DNA from: Prorocentrum cordatum
Lineage: Eukaryota; Sar; Dinophyceae; Prorocentrales; Prorocentraceae
DNA: 64,000 nt
Assembly: GCA_963575745.1 (NCBI GenBank)
Contig: CAUYUJ010017638.1
Span: forward strand, 64,001-128,000
Direction: 5' to 3'
Part shown: in pieces, positions 38,778 to 49,043 of the stretch
How the letters are laid out: each line of letters opens with the position of its first letter
Position numbering within the stretch: position 1 is the stretch's first letter
The notes under the pieces: generated by a model
Databases searched by the model: none
Seen by the model: only the letters and a program-made list of their open reading frames with translations
What the model was told of the DNA's origin: nothing
Program-made: the position numbers and the translations under genes

Positions 38778-41180
38778 ATGACCACTCGAGCACCGGGCAG
38801 TTGCCTGCATCTCCTGCCGGCCGCTAGTGGCATCTCCGTGTACTGCTTTGGCGTCTTCTATGGCTCTTCCAGAGGTGTGGTAAAGAGCAGTAAGAAGATG
38901 GCCTCTCAGGCCACGCTCCCCATGCAGTCATTCGTTCCCGACCCGCTGGCGTCAGGCTGCAATTGGGACATCGTCTACCACGTGTGGTCAACCGTTAGTG
39001 CGACTGCGGGCTCCTGTGAGGAGGCACATCCTTTTGTCGATTGCTGTGGTGATCGGCAGTGTGCAGGTTTTCTCAGACACTCGAGCCATGGGGGGCAGTG
39101 CTACAAGTTTGCCGAGATGCCTGAGCAGCTGGTGGCGAGTGAGTGAACTCCCGAACCGTTGGAGCTCTTCGACCCCGCAGCAGTGACATCGAGGTGGAGC
39201 TTCTACCTGAAGCGTCCCGTCAAGAAGCCTGGCTCTGCGTCCTGGCCGTCGTCCGGAACGCCTCCCCGTCTCCGCGCCACCCCCGCACCCTTCTCCCCAC
39301 CCCCCTCCGCTGAAGCTCGCCGCCCGGAGCCGCCGCTCCACACGCGGCCTATGGAGCAGACTGGCACTGCTGACGATGTCCACGTCGTGTTCACCGTGGA
39401 CTGCCACCCGTTCAACCTGTGGCAGAGCGAGCTGCTGTTCTTCTCCGCCCTGTCGGCTGGGCAGCCCGGACCTCTGACCGCGACCGTCTCGGGGCGGACG
39501 AAAGGGGGGTGATTGGGAAAGGGGGGGTTACGAAATTTGCTGCATGCAGCTGGCTTCGGCCCCACCGAGGGGCCCATTCCTCGACACATAGCCGCCTCTG
39601 GCGCCGCGAGGCGCGGGGAAAATCAACGTGAGCTGATTCTCAAGCCCCCCCCCTTGCCATCCCCCCCTTTCGCCCGACCCGATCGTCTCCGGGTGTGACG
39701 AGTCCTCTCCACGCGGTGCCCCGTGCACCCTCCAGCAGACGGGGAGCCTTCTGCTCTACTGAGGGAAGCAACACGTGGACACGACCAAGAGGGCTCCCAC
39801 GAGGGCGCGAAGTTATTCGCGCTTCGCGCTTCGTGGTCCTCGATCGTCTCCGGGTGTGACGAGTCCACGAGGGGCCACCTGCAGGAGCGCCACAGAGCCC
39901 TCGCCTGGCCCGCACGCTTCACGCAGTACTTCGTGGAGGCGTTCAACGATGCGAGGTCGATGTGGTTGAGCAAGCCGTACGGGTAGGGGGCCACATGCGA
40001 GCCCTACCCCTACCCCCCACGATTTCCGAGGGGGAGGGTGGGGTTCACTTCGCTCGGGAGCTCCCGAACGACGTGAACCCCACCTTCCCCCTCGAAAATC
40101 GTGGGGGGTAGGGGTAGGGCTCGCATGTGGCCCCTAACGGGTTCCACCAGTGGTACAGCAGGTCGGGGCCGTCCAGGGACGTCCTGGCCCTGGTGGACCC
40201 GGACTTTACCTTCCTGCGCCCTCTCACCGCGAAGCTGGACACGGCCGCGGCGCCTCGCGACTGGGCGGGGCCCGTGCCGTCTCGGGTGCATGAGGGCCTT
40301 GTTCTGGGCCAGCGGTACAACAATGTGAAGCCACAGTTGGCCAGCACCCCGTACCATCTGAATTTCCAGGGGCACAATATGAGTGAGGACGAGTTCCTGA
40401 GCTGGGTGTGCAGCGGTGGCAAGGACGGGGAGACTGGCTGCAGAGGCCTAACTCTCTACAAGTTTGACACTTTTCATGGCACTGGGGTGCCCTACATAGC
40501 GCACCGGGATGACTGGGACTGGCTTGCGCCCGATTGGAACAGCATCAACGCACGGTTGTACAAGTATGCGCCCAAGGGTTTTTTACATTGATATGTACAG
40601 TTGGAGTTTGGTCACTGCTCACAGAGGTCGTCGGCAATTCGTTCTGGTAAGTCTGATGCTATCGTCCCCTGTGGCTAAGTTTGAAGATTGGCAGGCCGTT
40701 GAAGCTCTGCGCGTGGACGTGTGCTACACGGACGTCGAGGAGACCTTGTCGTTCCTCATACCAGGTCGCTCGCCGCAGCAGGCGCTACCTGGTCATCAAG
40801 TCCCCAATTTTCTCCACTACTGTCTCCCCATCCGCGTGCCTTACCCAAGCTTCCAAGACCAGGACGGCGGACGTCTGTGGAGCAAGTACTGGTTCGACTG
40901 GGGCACGAAGAGTGGCATGCCGCACGCGCTGGAGCGGTGCAATGACACTGCGAACGCACCCATCGGTGGTCCATACCCAGCGCGGCTGAAATGGTTCAAG
41001 ACGTCGCCTCCAAGGCGGCCGCAGCCAAACCAGTCGATGCCGATCACCGTACTGCGGAACCGGTTCCTGGGGTGTGTCGCAACGGGTATTTTCAGAAAAG
41101 CGGTTCAGGCTTTGTGCCCTGGGCAACCAATGGCTAGAGACGTCATGGAGTCGACGGACCCCCTGGACGAGTGCGCTGCG
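38778..41180 (+). CDS. Putative Golgi-type glycosyltransferase (SERGT/HPAT-like), split and possibly broken
   Basis: ATG 38778 is followed by a short hydrophobic stretch, a possible type II membrane anchor, then a six-cysteine PAN-like segment (about 38955-39110). A 42-nt GT..AG intron (39139-39180) restores the frame. The next exon has VVFTVDCHPFNLWQS and GQPGPLT (about 39375-39475), a signature of plant/algal peptidyl-serine galactosyl- and hydroxyproline arabinosyltransferases. After an intron with repeats (about 39485-39855) the exon GCDESTRG..WLSKPYG (to 39983) follows. A 158-bp interruption then precedes FHQWYS..LALVDPDFTFLRPL (40142 on), with DPD as the likely metal site. A T6 run (40579-40584) shifts the frame; the rest (NFLHYC..SKYWFDWG) matches the family C-terminus before a GGA tract. 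Confidence 0.62.
39139..39180 (+). other. Candidate 42-nt intron in the glycosyltransferase gene
   Basis: It begins GTGAGTGAAC and ends CCCCGCAG. It contains an in-frame TGA. Removal joins GCG-A to CA-GTG in the same frame and links the Cys-rich segment to the TSRWSFYLKRP segment. Confidence 0.55.
39681..39866. repeat. Inserted module with 25-bp direct repeats in the glycosyltransferase intron
   Basis: The same 25-bp sequence (starts GATCGTCTCCGGG, ends GACGAGTCC) occurs at 39681-39705 and 39842-39866. The second copy contains the exon start. A related exon end (ACCGTCTCGGGG) lies near 39472. The 136 bp between the repeats (39706-39841) recur nearly unchanged at about 42281-42420. Confidence 0.75.
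39984..40141. mobile_element. Foldback (MITE/introner-like) insertion in the glycosyltransferase gene
   Basis: 153 bp between ACGGG copies (39979-39983 and 40137-40141) that are almost entirely self-complementary. The left arm TAGGGGGCCACATGCGAGCC.. pairs with the right ..GGCTCGCATGTGGCCCCTA. The centre GAGCTC lies near 40060. Removing the element plus one ACGGG joins KPYG to FHQWY in frame. There are no clean GT..AG ends exactly at the repeat. Confidence 0.8.
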
Positions 41181-41189
41181 CTTCCTCAA

Positions 41190-42236
41190 GGAAGGAGGAG
41201 GAGGATGAGGATGAAGACGAGGAGGAGGAGGGTGAGGAGGAGGAAGAGTGACTGGAAGAGAAGGAGGAGGAGGAGAAAGAGGAGGAGGAGGGTGAGGAGG
41301 AGGAGGAGGAGGAGGAGGAGAGAGAATGGAGTGAGGAGAGGAGGAGGAGGAGGAGGAAGGAGGAGGAGGAGGGGAGGAGGAGGAAGAGGGGAGGAGGAGG
41401 AGGAGGAGGAGGAGGAGGAGGGTGAGGAGGAGGAGGAGGAGGAGGAGGAGGAGGAGGAGAGGAGGAGGAGGAGGAGGAGGGGAGGAGGAGAGTCAGGAGG
41501 AGGAGGGGAGGAGGAGGAGGAGGAGGAGGAGAGGAGGAGGAGGAGGAGGAGGAGGAGGAGAGGAGGACGAGGAGGACGAAGAGGAGGAGGAGGAGGTGGA
41601 GGAGGAGGAGGAGGAGGAGGAGGAGGAGGAGGAGGAGGAAGGAGGAGGAGGAGGAGGAGAGAGGAGGAGGAGGAGTGGAGGAGGAGGAGGAGGAGGAGGA
41701 GGAGGAGGAGGAGTGGAGGAGGAGTGAGGAGGAGGAGGAGGATGAGGAGGAGGACGGAGGAGGAGGAGGAGGAGGAGGATGAGGAGGAGGAGGAGAGTGA
41801 GGAGGAGGAGGGGAGGAGGGGAGGAGGAGGAGGAGGAGGAGGAGGAGGAGGAGGAGGAGGAGGAGGAGGAGGAGGAGGAGGAGGAGGAGGAGGAGGATGG
41901 TGAGGAGGAGGAGGAGGAGGAGGAGAGGAGGAGGAGGAGGAGGAGGGGAGGAGGAGGAGGAGAGTGAGGAGGAGGAGAGCGTGAGGAGGAGGAGGAGAGT
42001 GAGGAGGAGGAGGAGGGGGAGGAGGGTGGTGTGAGGAGGAGGAGAGGGTGGAGGAGGAGGAGGAGGAGGAGGAGGAGGAGGGGAGGAGGAGAGGAGGAGG
42101 AGGTGAGGAGGAGGAGGAGGAGGAGAGTGAGGAGGAGGAGGAGGAGGAGAGGAGGAGGAGGAGGAGGAGGAGGAGGAGGAGGAGGAGGAGGAGGAGGAGG
42201 AGGAGGAGGAGGGGGAGGGGGAGGAGGAGGAGGGGG
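41190..42236. repeat. GGA/GAG trinucleotide tract, about 1 kb
   Basis: Almost uninterrupted purines on the plus strand with few T, C or CGA/GTG breaks. Open frames of 370-460 codons on either strand are products of the repeat. It directly follows the last glycosyltransferase exon. Confidence 0.95.
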
Positions 42237-42280
42237 GCCTTGCCTCCCGAGAGGGCGGCGGCTTCCCAGAAGGGGCCGGC

Positions 42281-42545
42281 CCCTCTCCACGCGGTGCCCC
42301 GTGCACCCTCCAGCAGACGGGAAGCCCTCTGCTCTACTGAGGGAAGCAACACGTGGACACGACCAAGAGGGCTCCCACGAGGGCGCGAAGTTATTCGCGC
42401 TTCGCGCTTCGTGGTCCTCGTTCCTTCTCCCCCTCCTCCTCGTCCTCCTTCTCTCCCTGTGGGGGGGGTGTCGGCGCGAGAGCGCGAACTTATTCGCGCT
42501 TCGCGCTTCGCGCAGCGCGAAGCGCGAAGTTGGGAGCCCTTGGGG
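42281..42545. repeat. Second copy of the module at 39706-39841, with GCGAA inverted repeats
   Basis: The first about 140 bp match 39706-39841. The rest contains GCGCGAAC/TTCGCGCTTCGC and AGCGCGAAGCGCGAAG inverted repeats also found at 37470-37640. Confidence 0.8.
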
Positions 42546-42608
42546 AAGAAACACGTAGACACGACCAAGATGTCGCGGGATCTTATCGGTGTCGACCTTG
42601 ATCATTCG

Positions 42609-42828
42609 AGGCCTCCCAGACGGGGTCCCAGTAGATAGGGTCGGAGGAGCGCGCCGCCTCGCCGATGCATCGGCGATGTGGTTCGATACGCAGCCCGAGT
42701 TTCTCCGTGCCGGCCATCACCGATGCACTGCCGACGTCGCCCATGCATCTTGGATGCATCGCCGATGCGGAGGCGATGCGGCGCGATCTTCCGACCCCAT
42801 CTACTGGGACCCCATCTAGGAGGCCTCT
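42609..42828. mobile_element. Foldback element 1 with GCCGATGCATCGGC core
   Basis: Arms from GAGGCCTCCCAGACGGGGTC to the mirrored ..GACCCCATCTAGGAGGCCTC pair over about 75 bp each with few mismatches. The interior carries further GATGCATC palindromes. Confidence 0.75.
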
Positions 42829-42968
42829 AGTCATGGTCCATCGGCCGTCGCTCATTCGCGAGGATGATCTGCGAATTGACGCTGACCGAAGTCAGCAGTG
42901 ACCAAGGTCGCCACGACGTTTCCACCTTCAGTCTTGGCCCCGGTCCCCGTTTCCCCTCCTTTTATCTA

Positions 42969-43125
42969 GGCCTCCCAGATGGGTCGGAGTACATGGGGTC
43001 GGAGGATCGCGCCGAATCGCCGATGCATCGGCGATGCGGATCGATGTGCTTCCCGATTTCCTCTACTCCTACGGCGCCGATGCATCGGCGATGCGGCGCG
43101 ATCCTCCGACCCCTGCGTGGGGACC
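42969..43125. mobile_element. Foldback element 2, related to the copy at 42609
   Basis: Arms GTCGGAGGATCGCGCCG and CGGCGCGATCCTCCGAC pair perfectly. Both sides carry GCCGATGCATCGGCGATGCGG-type motifs. It starts GGCCTCCCAGATGGG like the first copy. Confidence 0.72.
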
Positions 43126-43755
43126 CATGCCAAGAAACACGCTGCTTGCGTCCAGGGTGCCCTGGGTTTCTTGGGTTCCGATGGTTTTGCCGTGGAGAGC
43201 GTGACGCTCCCACACCAGAAATCGATGAACGTCCTGGGGTCTCAGGGTTGGGCTTCTTGCGGCAGGTTTTCTGCGGTCGAGCTCGTTCTGCACTCGGATC
43301 CCATCCGGGAGGCCTCGGACTGTGACCCGTGCACCTTCCAGGAGACGGGGAGCTCAGCCCGTCTTGCGAGTCCGCACGGCCCACGGCGCGCTCTGCCAAC
43401 CCCTCCGCCGGGGCCTCGGCCGCCCGCTGGGGGCACGAAAAGGTTCGAGTAGGGGATCGACTGAGGAATGGATGCACCCCAGACTTGAGCTTCTCCGTCG
43501 AATCTACGACGCATGGGGCGAAACTGTGCTAATCAAAACCGAGGATTCTGGGGATTTTTCCGTACATTCGGCGAGAAACTGAAGTCTGGGGTGAATCAGT
43601 TTTGCAGTCGATCTCCTACTCGAAAGGCGCTTGCGCGTCGCGCGCCGCGGCCCCCGGCCAGAGACCTGCCCTTCCCCAGGGGTGGCTTCGCGAAGGCGCG
43701 CGAAGGTGACCGCGCGTTTCGCGGGGCGCGAAGTGCGCGGCGCGCGGGGCCGGTT

Positions 43756-43934
43756 CCTCCTCTTCCTCTTCCTCCTCCTCCTCCTCGTCCCTCTCCTCCT
43801 CCTCCTCCTCCTCCCTCCTCCTCCCTCCTCTCTCCTCCTCCTCCTCCTCCTCCTCCTCCTCCTCCTCCTCCTCCTCCTCCTCCTCCTCCTCCCCCTCCTC
43901 CCCCTCCTCCTCCTCCTCCTCCTCCTCCTCCTCC
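43756..43934. repeat. CCT/TCC trinucleotide tract
   Basis: About 180 bp of pyrimidine repeats on the plus strand, the opposite orientation to the other GGA tracts. No gene. Confidence 0.92.
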
Positions 43935-44204
43935 GCTGATCCGCAGGCCCGGCACGCACCTATCTTTGAGGTGCGTGTCCACCGGGGCTAGGCGTGTCGG
44001 GCTGGAGTCCGAACCGCAGTCCTGCGGCACGGGGTGGGTGGCGCATCCCCTTTTGTCGGGGCCACTTCCGCCACCACCCTGTGCACGCACGCTCGACACA
44101 GCCGAAAAATGCGCGACAGGCGCAGCGGCAATGGGCGGCCCGGCAGGGGAGGGAGAGGGAGGGAGGAGGGAGGGGGGGACGGAGGGCGGGGGGCGGTCGC
44201 GGGG

Positions 44205-44400
44205 GTCGTGCTGGTGGGCGTGCTGGTGGCTGTCGTGGTGGTCGTTGTCGTGGTCGTGGCCGTGGTAGTCGTGGTAGCCGTGGCTCCGGTCGCTGGCGCC
44301 TGCGGTCGTGGTGGGGGCGTCGTGGCAGCCGCCGCGGTGTGGTTGCAGCCGTGGTAGTGGCTCAAGTCGTGGTTGTGGCCGGCTCAAGGTCGTGGTGTTT
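44205..44400. repeat. GTGGTC-type hexanucleotide-like repeat
   Basis: Degenerate GTGGTCGT/GTGGTAGTC units with period 3-6. It encodes Val/Ala runs only by composition. Confidence 0.75.
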
Positions 44401-44590
44401 GTGGCGGAAAGTGTGCGGCAGTGCTAGTAGGGGCGTCTGTGGTGCGGCTGGTGGTGGCAACGGTAGCAGTACTAGCCGCGGCCGTTCGCCTCGGCGGCGG
44501 TGCGTCACCTTGGCCGCCGGCCCTTCATTGGCCCAGCGGGCTGAGCAGCAGCTCCGCGTTCCCGGTCTGGAGATGCGTGCTGAGCCGTTG

Positions 44591-45300
44591 TCACGCAAAA
44601 CGGATGACCTCCGTCCGGCGGGCTGGGGCCATGGCGTGCGCCCAGGACCAGACGTAGGCCACTCTCTCTTCACCAGGCCGCCCGCCAGCCTCGAAGATGA
44701 CTGGGACCAGCTCCCCTCCGTGCGGCGGGTACCGCAGGTGCTTGGCGTCCGCAGCATTCCGGGCCGCAAACCCATCTCGGCCGGCGCGGACCTGCTGGCG
44801 CGACAAGTCGTCGTTGTGTGCGCAGGTCACGCTAACGTCCAAGAAAACCGGCTGTCCCGTGATGGCGTCCCGGGTGGCCACGTCCAATCTCGCCTCCTCC
44901 AGCACCCCTGCCGCGTCCACGCGGTCCCAGGCCAAGACGCGCTGCTCCGTGACCGAAGTGAAGCCGGTCGTCTTCTGGTGATGGGAGCTGCAGAAATCCC
45001 GGACACCATTGTGCCGCCGGCTGCGGGCCGGACCGCAGGGGCACTTGTGGGCGTGCTTGGCGCGAGCGTCCATGAGCTGACCACACACTGTCCCGCCCGC
45101 CTGGCGGCGCTGACATGTGGTGCCGGGCGCGCAGAGGGGCATGCGGAGCCTGGCCGCGAGTGCCATCTGGAAATGGTCCTCGGGCATGAGCGTCGCAGGC
45201 TTTTGTGGCGAGGGGAGGGGGCCCTTGGCAGATGTCAGCAGCCCTACCAGACAACAGCTGGCACGACACCACGCCTCGACGTGGCAAAGGCTCTCGGTGG
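44591..45300 (-). pseudogene. Non-LTR retrotransposon C-terminal fragment (restriction-like endonuclease)
   Basis: Reading the minus strand from about 45300: GLLTSAKGPL, then EDHFQMALAARLRMPL, a Cys/His cluster (C..C..H-A-H-K-C-P-C..R-R-H-N-G-V-R-D-F-C), then ARLDV..GQPVFLDVSVT and a late AADAKHLRYP..PVIFEAGGRPG. This succession (zinc cluster followed by D..D..K-type nuclease residues and a conserved E-x-G-G-R) matches the C-terminal end of LINE-type ORFs with a restriction-like endonuclease. No reverse transcriptase is attached, so it is a truncated copy. The N-terminal part of the open frame (45300-45502) is composition-driven. Confidence 0.55.
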
Positions 45301-45779
45301 CGGATTTTGCCTCTCCTCCATGTGCTCGTCCTGCGCGCAGTCCTCGTTGCCGTTGCCCCTCCCGCCTCTCCTCCCTGCTCCCCGTCCCCGCTTCCTCCCG
45401 CCACGGCCCGCCTCCGCTCCCCGCCCGGTCTTCCCCCGTCTCCGCTCCCCGCTCCCGCCCCCCTCTCCTGCGAGCGCGCTCGCGCCGCGGCCGGCCAGCC
45501 ATCGGCCCGATTTGCCCGGGAGTTCGCGGCCCGCCTGCTGGCCGCCCCCGTGGGCATCGCGCCGCCCAGGATCCGGCGCGGAGGGGGCGGCCGGCTGGGG
45601 TGGAGGTTGGTCCGGGGGGGGGAGAGAGGAGGGGGAAGGGCAGGGAGAACGAGAGGCCGGAGGGGGAATGGGGGAAGGGGGAGGAGGGGGAAGAGGGAGG
45701 AGGGGGGAGGGCAGGAACAGTTGAAGGGGATATCGGCGGCTTCTTGGGCCGTTTTGACCGCTGCTGAGACTCAAGAAGC

Positions 45780-48700
45780 GAATTTGCTTGAAATGTATGT
45801 GTTCCATTTTGAATGAGATACTTGTTGCCTCTTGGGGGTTACTCTTGAGGGCCTCTTGGGGCGTCTTGGGGGGCTCGTGGACCGTCTTGCGACCTCTTGG
45901 AGGGATTTTGTGCTGTCTCGGGTCTCCCTGGGGCCTCTCTGATCACCCCTCTTCACTATTTTCTTGAGCCCCTGGAAGACATGGTCGAGGTACGCCCCAC
46001 GCGGAGGCAAATGAGCCTCGCCTCGGGCGAAATCGATCGCCCCAACACGGCCCAAGAGACCCCCCAGAGGGCGCCAAGACGGTCCCAAGGCAGTCCTAGA
46101 GGCAGCGGAGAAGGCCCGAACGGCCTCCCAAATTCCAGAGTGCTGGAGCCCGGGCCCATGGCCGGCACACCCTCCCGGATTCCGCTTCTTTTTTGTTCTC
46201 CCTTTTGCCCCCCCCTTCCCCGCCCCCCCTTCTCCGCCCCCCCTTCCAGAGCCTCCTGGGCCTCCCCCCGGCCACCCCGGCCGCCCAAAACAAGCTTCCC
46301 TAGGGACACATAGGTGACGAAAGCGGCGCAATACGGCCCAAGACGCCCCGAGATGGCTTTAAGCTGGCCGAAGAGATTCCAAGAGGCCTCCGAGACGCCC
46401 CAGTAAGGCTCTAACATGCTCCCCAATTGGGCCCCAGATGGCCAAAACTAACCCATTCCCATAGGAAAGTTTATATATTCAGCATATTTGGTTGCCAGGT
46501 CATCACAGCCCCCAGGATGGTTCAAGAGGCCACGAAGATCACCCAAAGACAGCTCAAAATGCACCAAGGAGAGCTCCAAGACGGCCCAAGAGGGCCCCAA
46601 GACGGTCGAAGAGGCGCCCAGGACGGCCCAAGATGGCCCCGCGAGGGGCCAAAGAAAGGGAACTCCAGCTCACATGTCGAGCCCTCTGGCCCAAATTGAC
46701 TTCCCAGACCGCCAGCAGGCTCCCAAGAGGCCCGAAAGAGGCTTCAAGAGGCCCCCAAACAGCCCTCAAGAGGCCCCAAGATGCTCCAAGACTGGCTCCC
46801 AGGGTCGCCCGAGAATCATGCCAGGAGATCCTAATGGGTATCCAAGAAGCCTCTGGTACGAGCCGCGAGCGGACAGCACGAGAACTCTGCAGTCTGGTCG
46901 GGTTTGCTTCTCCTTCACGGGCGCTCAGCGTCACGCTAGCTTGGGGGGACGAGGACGGTTTTGGCCGGCGGGCCATTTTCATGGCCCGTCGCCCGGCAAC
47001 GGGGCGGGCCATTCGAAGCCCGCCCGGTCGCCCACGACATTTCGCCCGCGGTCAAGTGGGGGAGGCCTGGGGGCGCTCAAGATTGAAGCTTTGGTGTCCC
47101 GAGGCGCACCCCCCCCGCCGCGAGACGTGGTCAAGGTTGGGTCCTGGGGGGGTTCAATGTTGAAGCCACAGTGTCCCAAGGCGCCCCCTCGCGGTCCGTG
47201 TGAGGGGCGTGCCGAGATTGGCGGGGCGATGCTATGTGATCCGCGTGGTTGGTATTTTTCACCTCGAGTTCAAAACATGTGTGGGTCATTACTTCCGTCA
47301 AGGGCTGCGGCTTGCTAGAGCCTGGGGTGCGCTTCTTGCCGCCGCCACCGTCGCGGTGCCTCCGCTGCCTCCGTTTCGCCGCGGGCGTCCAGTGCGAGCT
47401 TGGTGCCGCGCGCGCCAGGCTCCACCCCTGCCAGGCCAACAAGAGGCTTCTTGGAGTCCGCTTCGGGATTTCCGTGCGGCACCCTTGACGCCACTCTTGG
47501 GGCTGCTCGTGAGCCGTCACGTCTTGCATTTCGGGCTGAGGGGGCGTTGCTTTGGGTCCTCTCGTTCTGACGCCATCGTCTGGCTTTCTTGGAGCGCATC
47601 TTGGGTCCCTCCTGTGCCCCACTTGGGCCCCGCCTTGGAGGCCCTTGGAGCCTCTCTCGGAGAGCCCATTCACTGTTCTTGGGTGCCCTTTGGCCCTGTC
47701 TTGGGCTCCCCTTGGGGTGCTCTAGGCTTTTTCCTAGGGCGGCTCGTCCCTGGGATACCTGAGTTCCTGGAATCATGTTCGGTCGTCTGCACGATTTTGC
47801 ATGATGTTGCATTGTGCTACGTTGGGTTGCTTCCCGTTGTATGTGCACTTGAATTGCTGCGTGATCCACATATCACTGGTGAGCATTGCTCTACGATGCT
47901 TTGCTTTGCCTCGCGTTGTATGTCATTGTATTGCTGTGCATGTGTTCTGGTAACGCTTTGGGCCGCATTAGACCCGCACATGATTTGATTCCATTCCAAT
48001 GCATTGCGCTGCACTGCCGTTTTGGTCACCATTGCCGTCAATGGTGTGCATATCTTCGCATTGAATATTATGGAAAAGGTCCTTGTCAGCAATTCGTATT
48101 CGTTGTGCCCGCGTTATAGATGCGGTACCCCATGATCCACCCATGTATAGGTAACTACTTTAGTGGCTACGTGAACTTGCCAAGGGCTGGGGCTGACTAG
48201 AACCTAAGCGCGCGCGAAGCGAGCGTGGTTCTAGTATATTATATGGGCGTCGCCCCCGGGGACGATGCGCGCTCCGAGAAATCGTATAGTATATGCGTCG
48301 TGGCGGGCGCTTTATGGCCACACCGCTCGGGAAAGGATGTACTACAAGATGGGTATACTATATATTTGGGTCGGACGCGCGCCTCCAAGGAGAACATCTG
48401 TGCGTCCCACAAACGGCTGCACGAGGCCCCCAAGAGGCGCCCAAGACCCCCAACGAAGTCTCGGGGGTTTCGTGGGAGCCTTTTGGGAGCCTCCTCGGGC
48501 TTTCTGGCGGTTCTTCGGGGGTGCCTGGGGGCCTCGTGGGGGCCGCCGGACGGGGGCTGCGGCAGGAAGCGCCTGGAGGAGCGAGGGACGCTCTTCTGCA
48601 GCACGCTCTATGACCGGTCACCAATTTGCCTGCACTATAGGGCGCCTACGCAGAGTCTCTAAGCGGGGATCCACTAATGAGGACTGCCGGAACGCAGCTG
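45780..48700. repeat. Degenerate CTTGGGGCC / GGCCCAAGA repeat field
   Basis: 45830-45960, 46320-46830 and 47460-47740 consist of short, imperfect CTTGGGG(C)CTC or GGCCCCAAGA units of about 11-16 bp in changing orientation. 47760-48060 grades into GCATTG/GATGC pentamer-like sequence, and 48190-48240 has a CTAGAACC..GGTTCTAG inverted repeat. The open frames here have no domain. I see no gene. Confidence 0.55.
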
Positions 48701-49043
48701 CGCGGGCAACTCTCGCTTTTCTGATCTCACAAAGGAGAAATTCCAAGTGTAGGCAAGACCATCTGATATGCAAGGGCTTGGTGTGGGGTTTGGCTACTTC
48801 TGCGATTTGCGCTCCCGCACGGGAGAAACACAGCATTATTACCAATAGTGTGCATTTGCGGCCCGCTCTGTGAGACTCCTTTTGAGACGAGGGAAGAACA
48901 TCGGATAAGGCCGGCAGCAAATGGATCAATGCTCTCCCAACGCCCCTTTCCGCCACGAAGCGGCGATGGAGTTCATCTGTGCACTGCCATGCGACCGCAA
49001 TTGAATTCGCCAGTACTGACAAGGAATACAGGCAAAATAAGAT

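Noticed and set aside
40647-40694. GTAAGT..GGCAG, a possible 48-nt intron in the glycosyltransferase gene
   Set aside because: The segment is in frame and stop-free, and EDWQAVEAL reads like coding sequence; splicing cannot be decided from sequence.
41143-42605. 370-460-codon frames in the GGA tract
   Set aside because: Pure trinucleotide repeat; all frames open (Gly, Arg, Glu / Ser, Pro, Leu). The first part of the plus frame is counted only as the end of the glycosyltransferase.
43994-45724. 576-codon plus-strand frame
   Set aside because: It is antisense to the recognisable LINE endonuclease fragment and driven by GC-rich, stop-poor composition.
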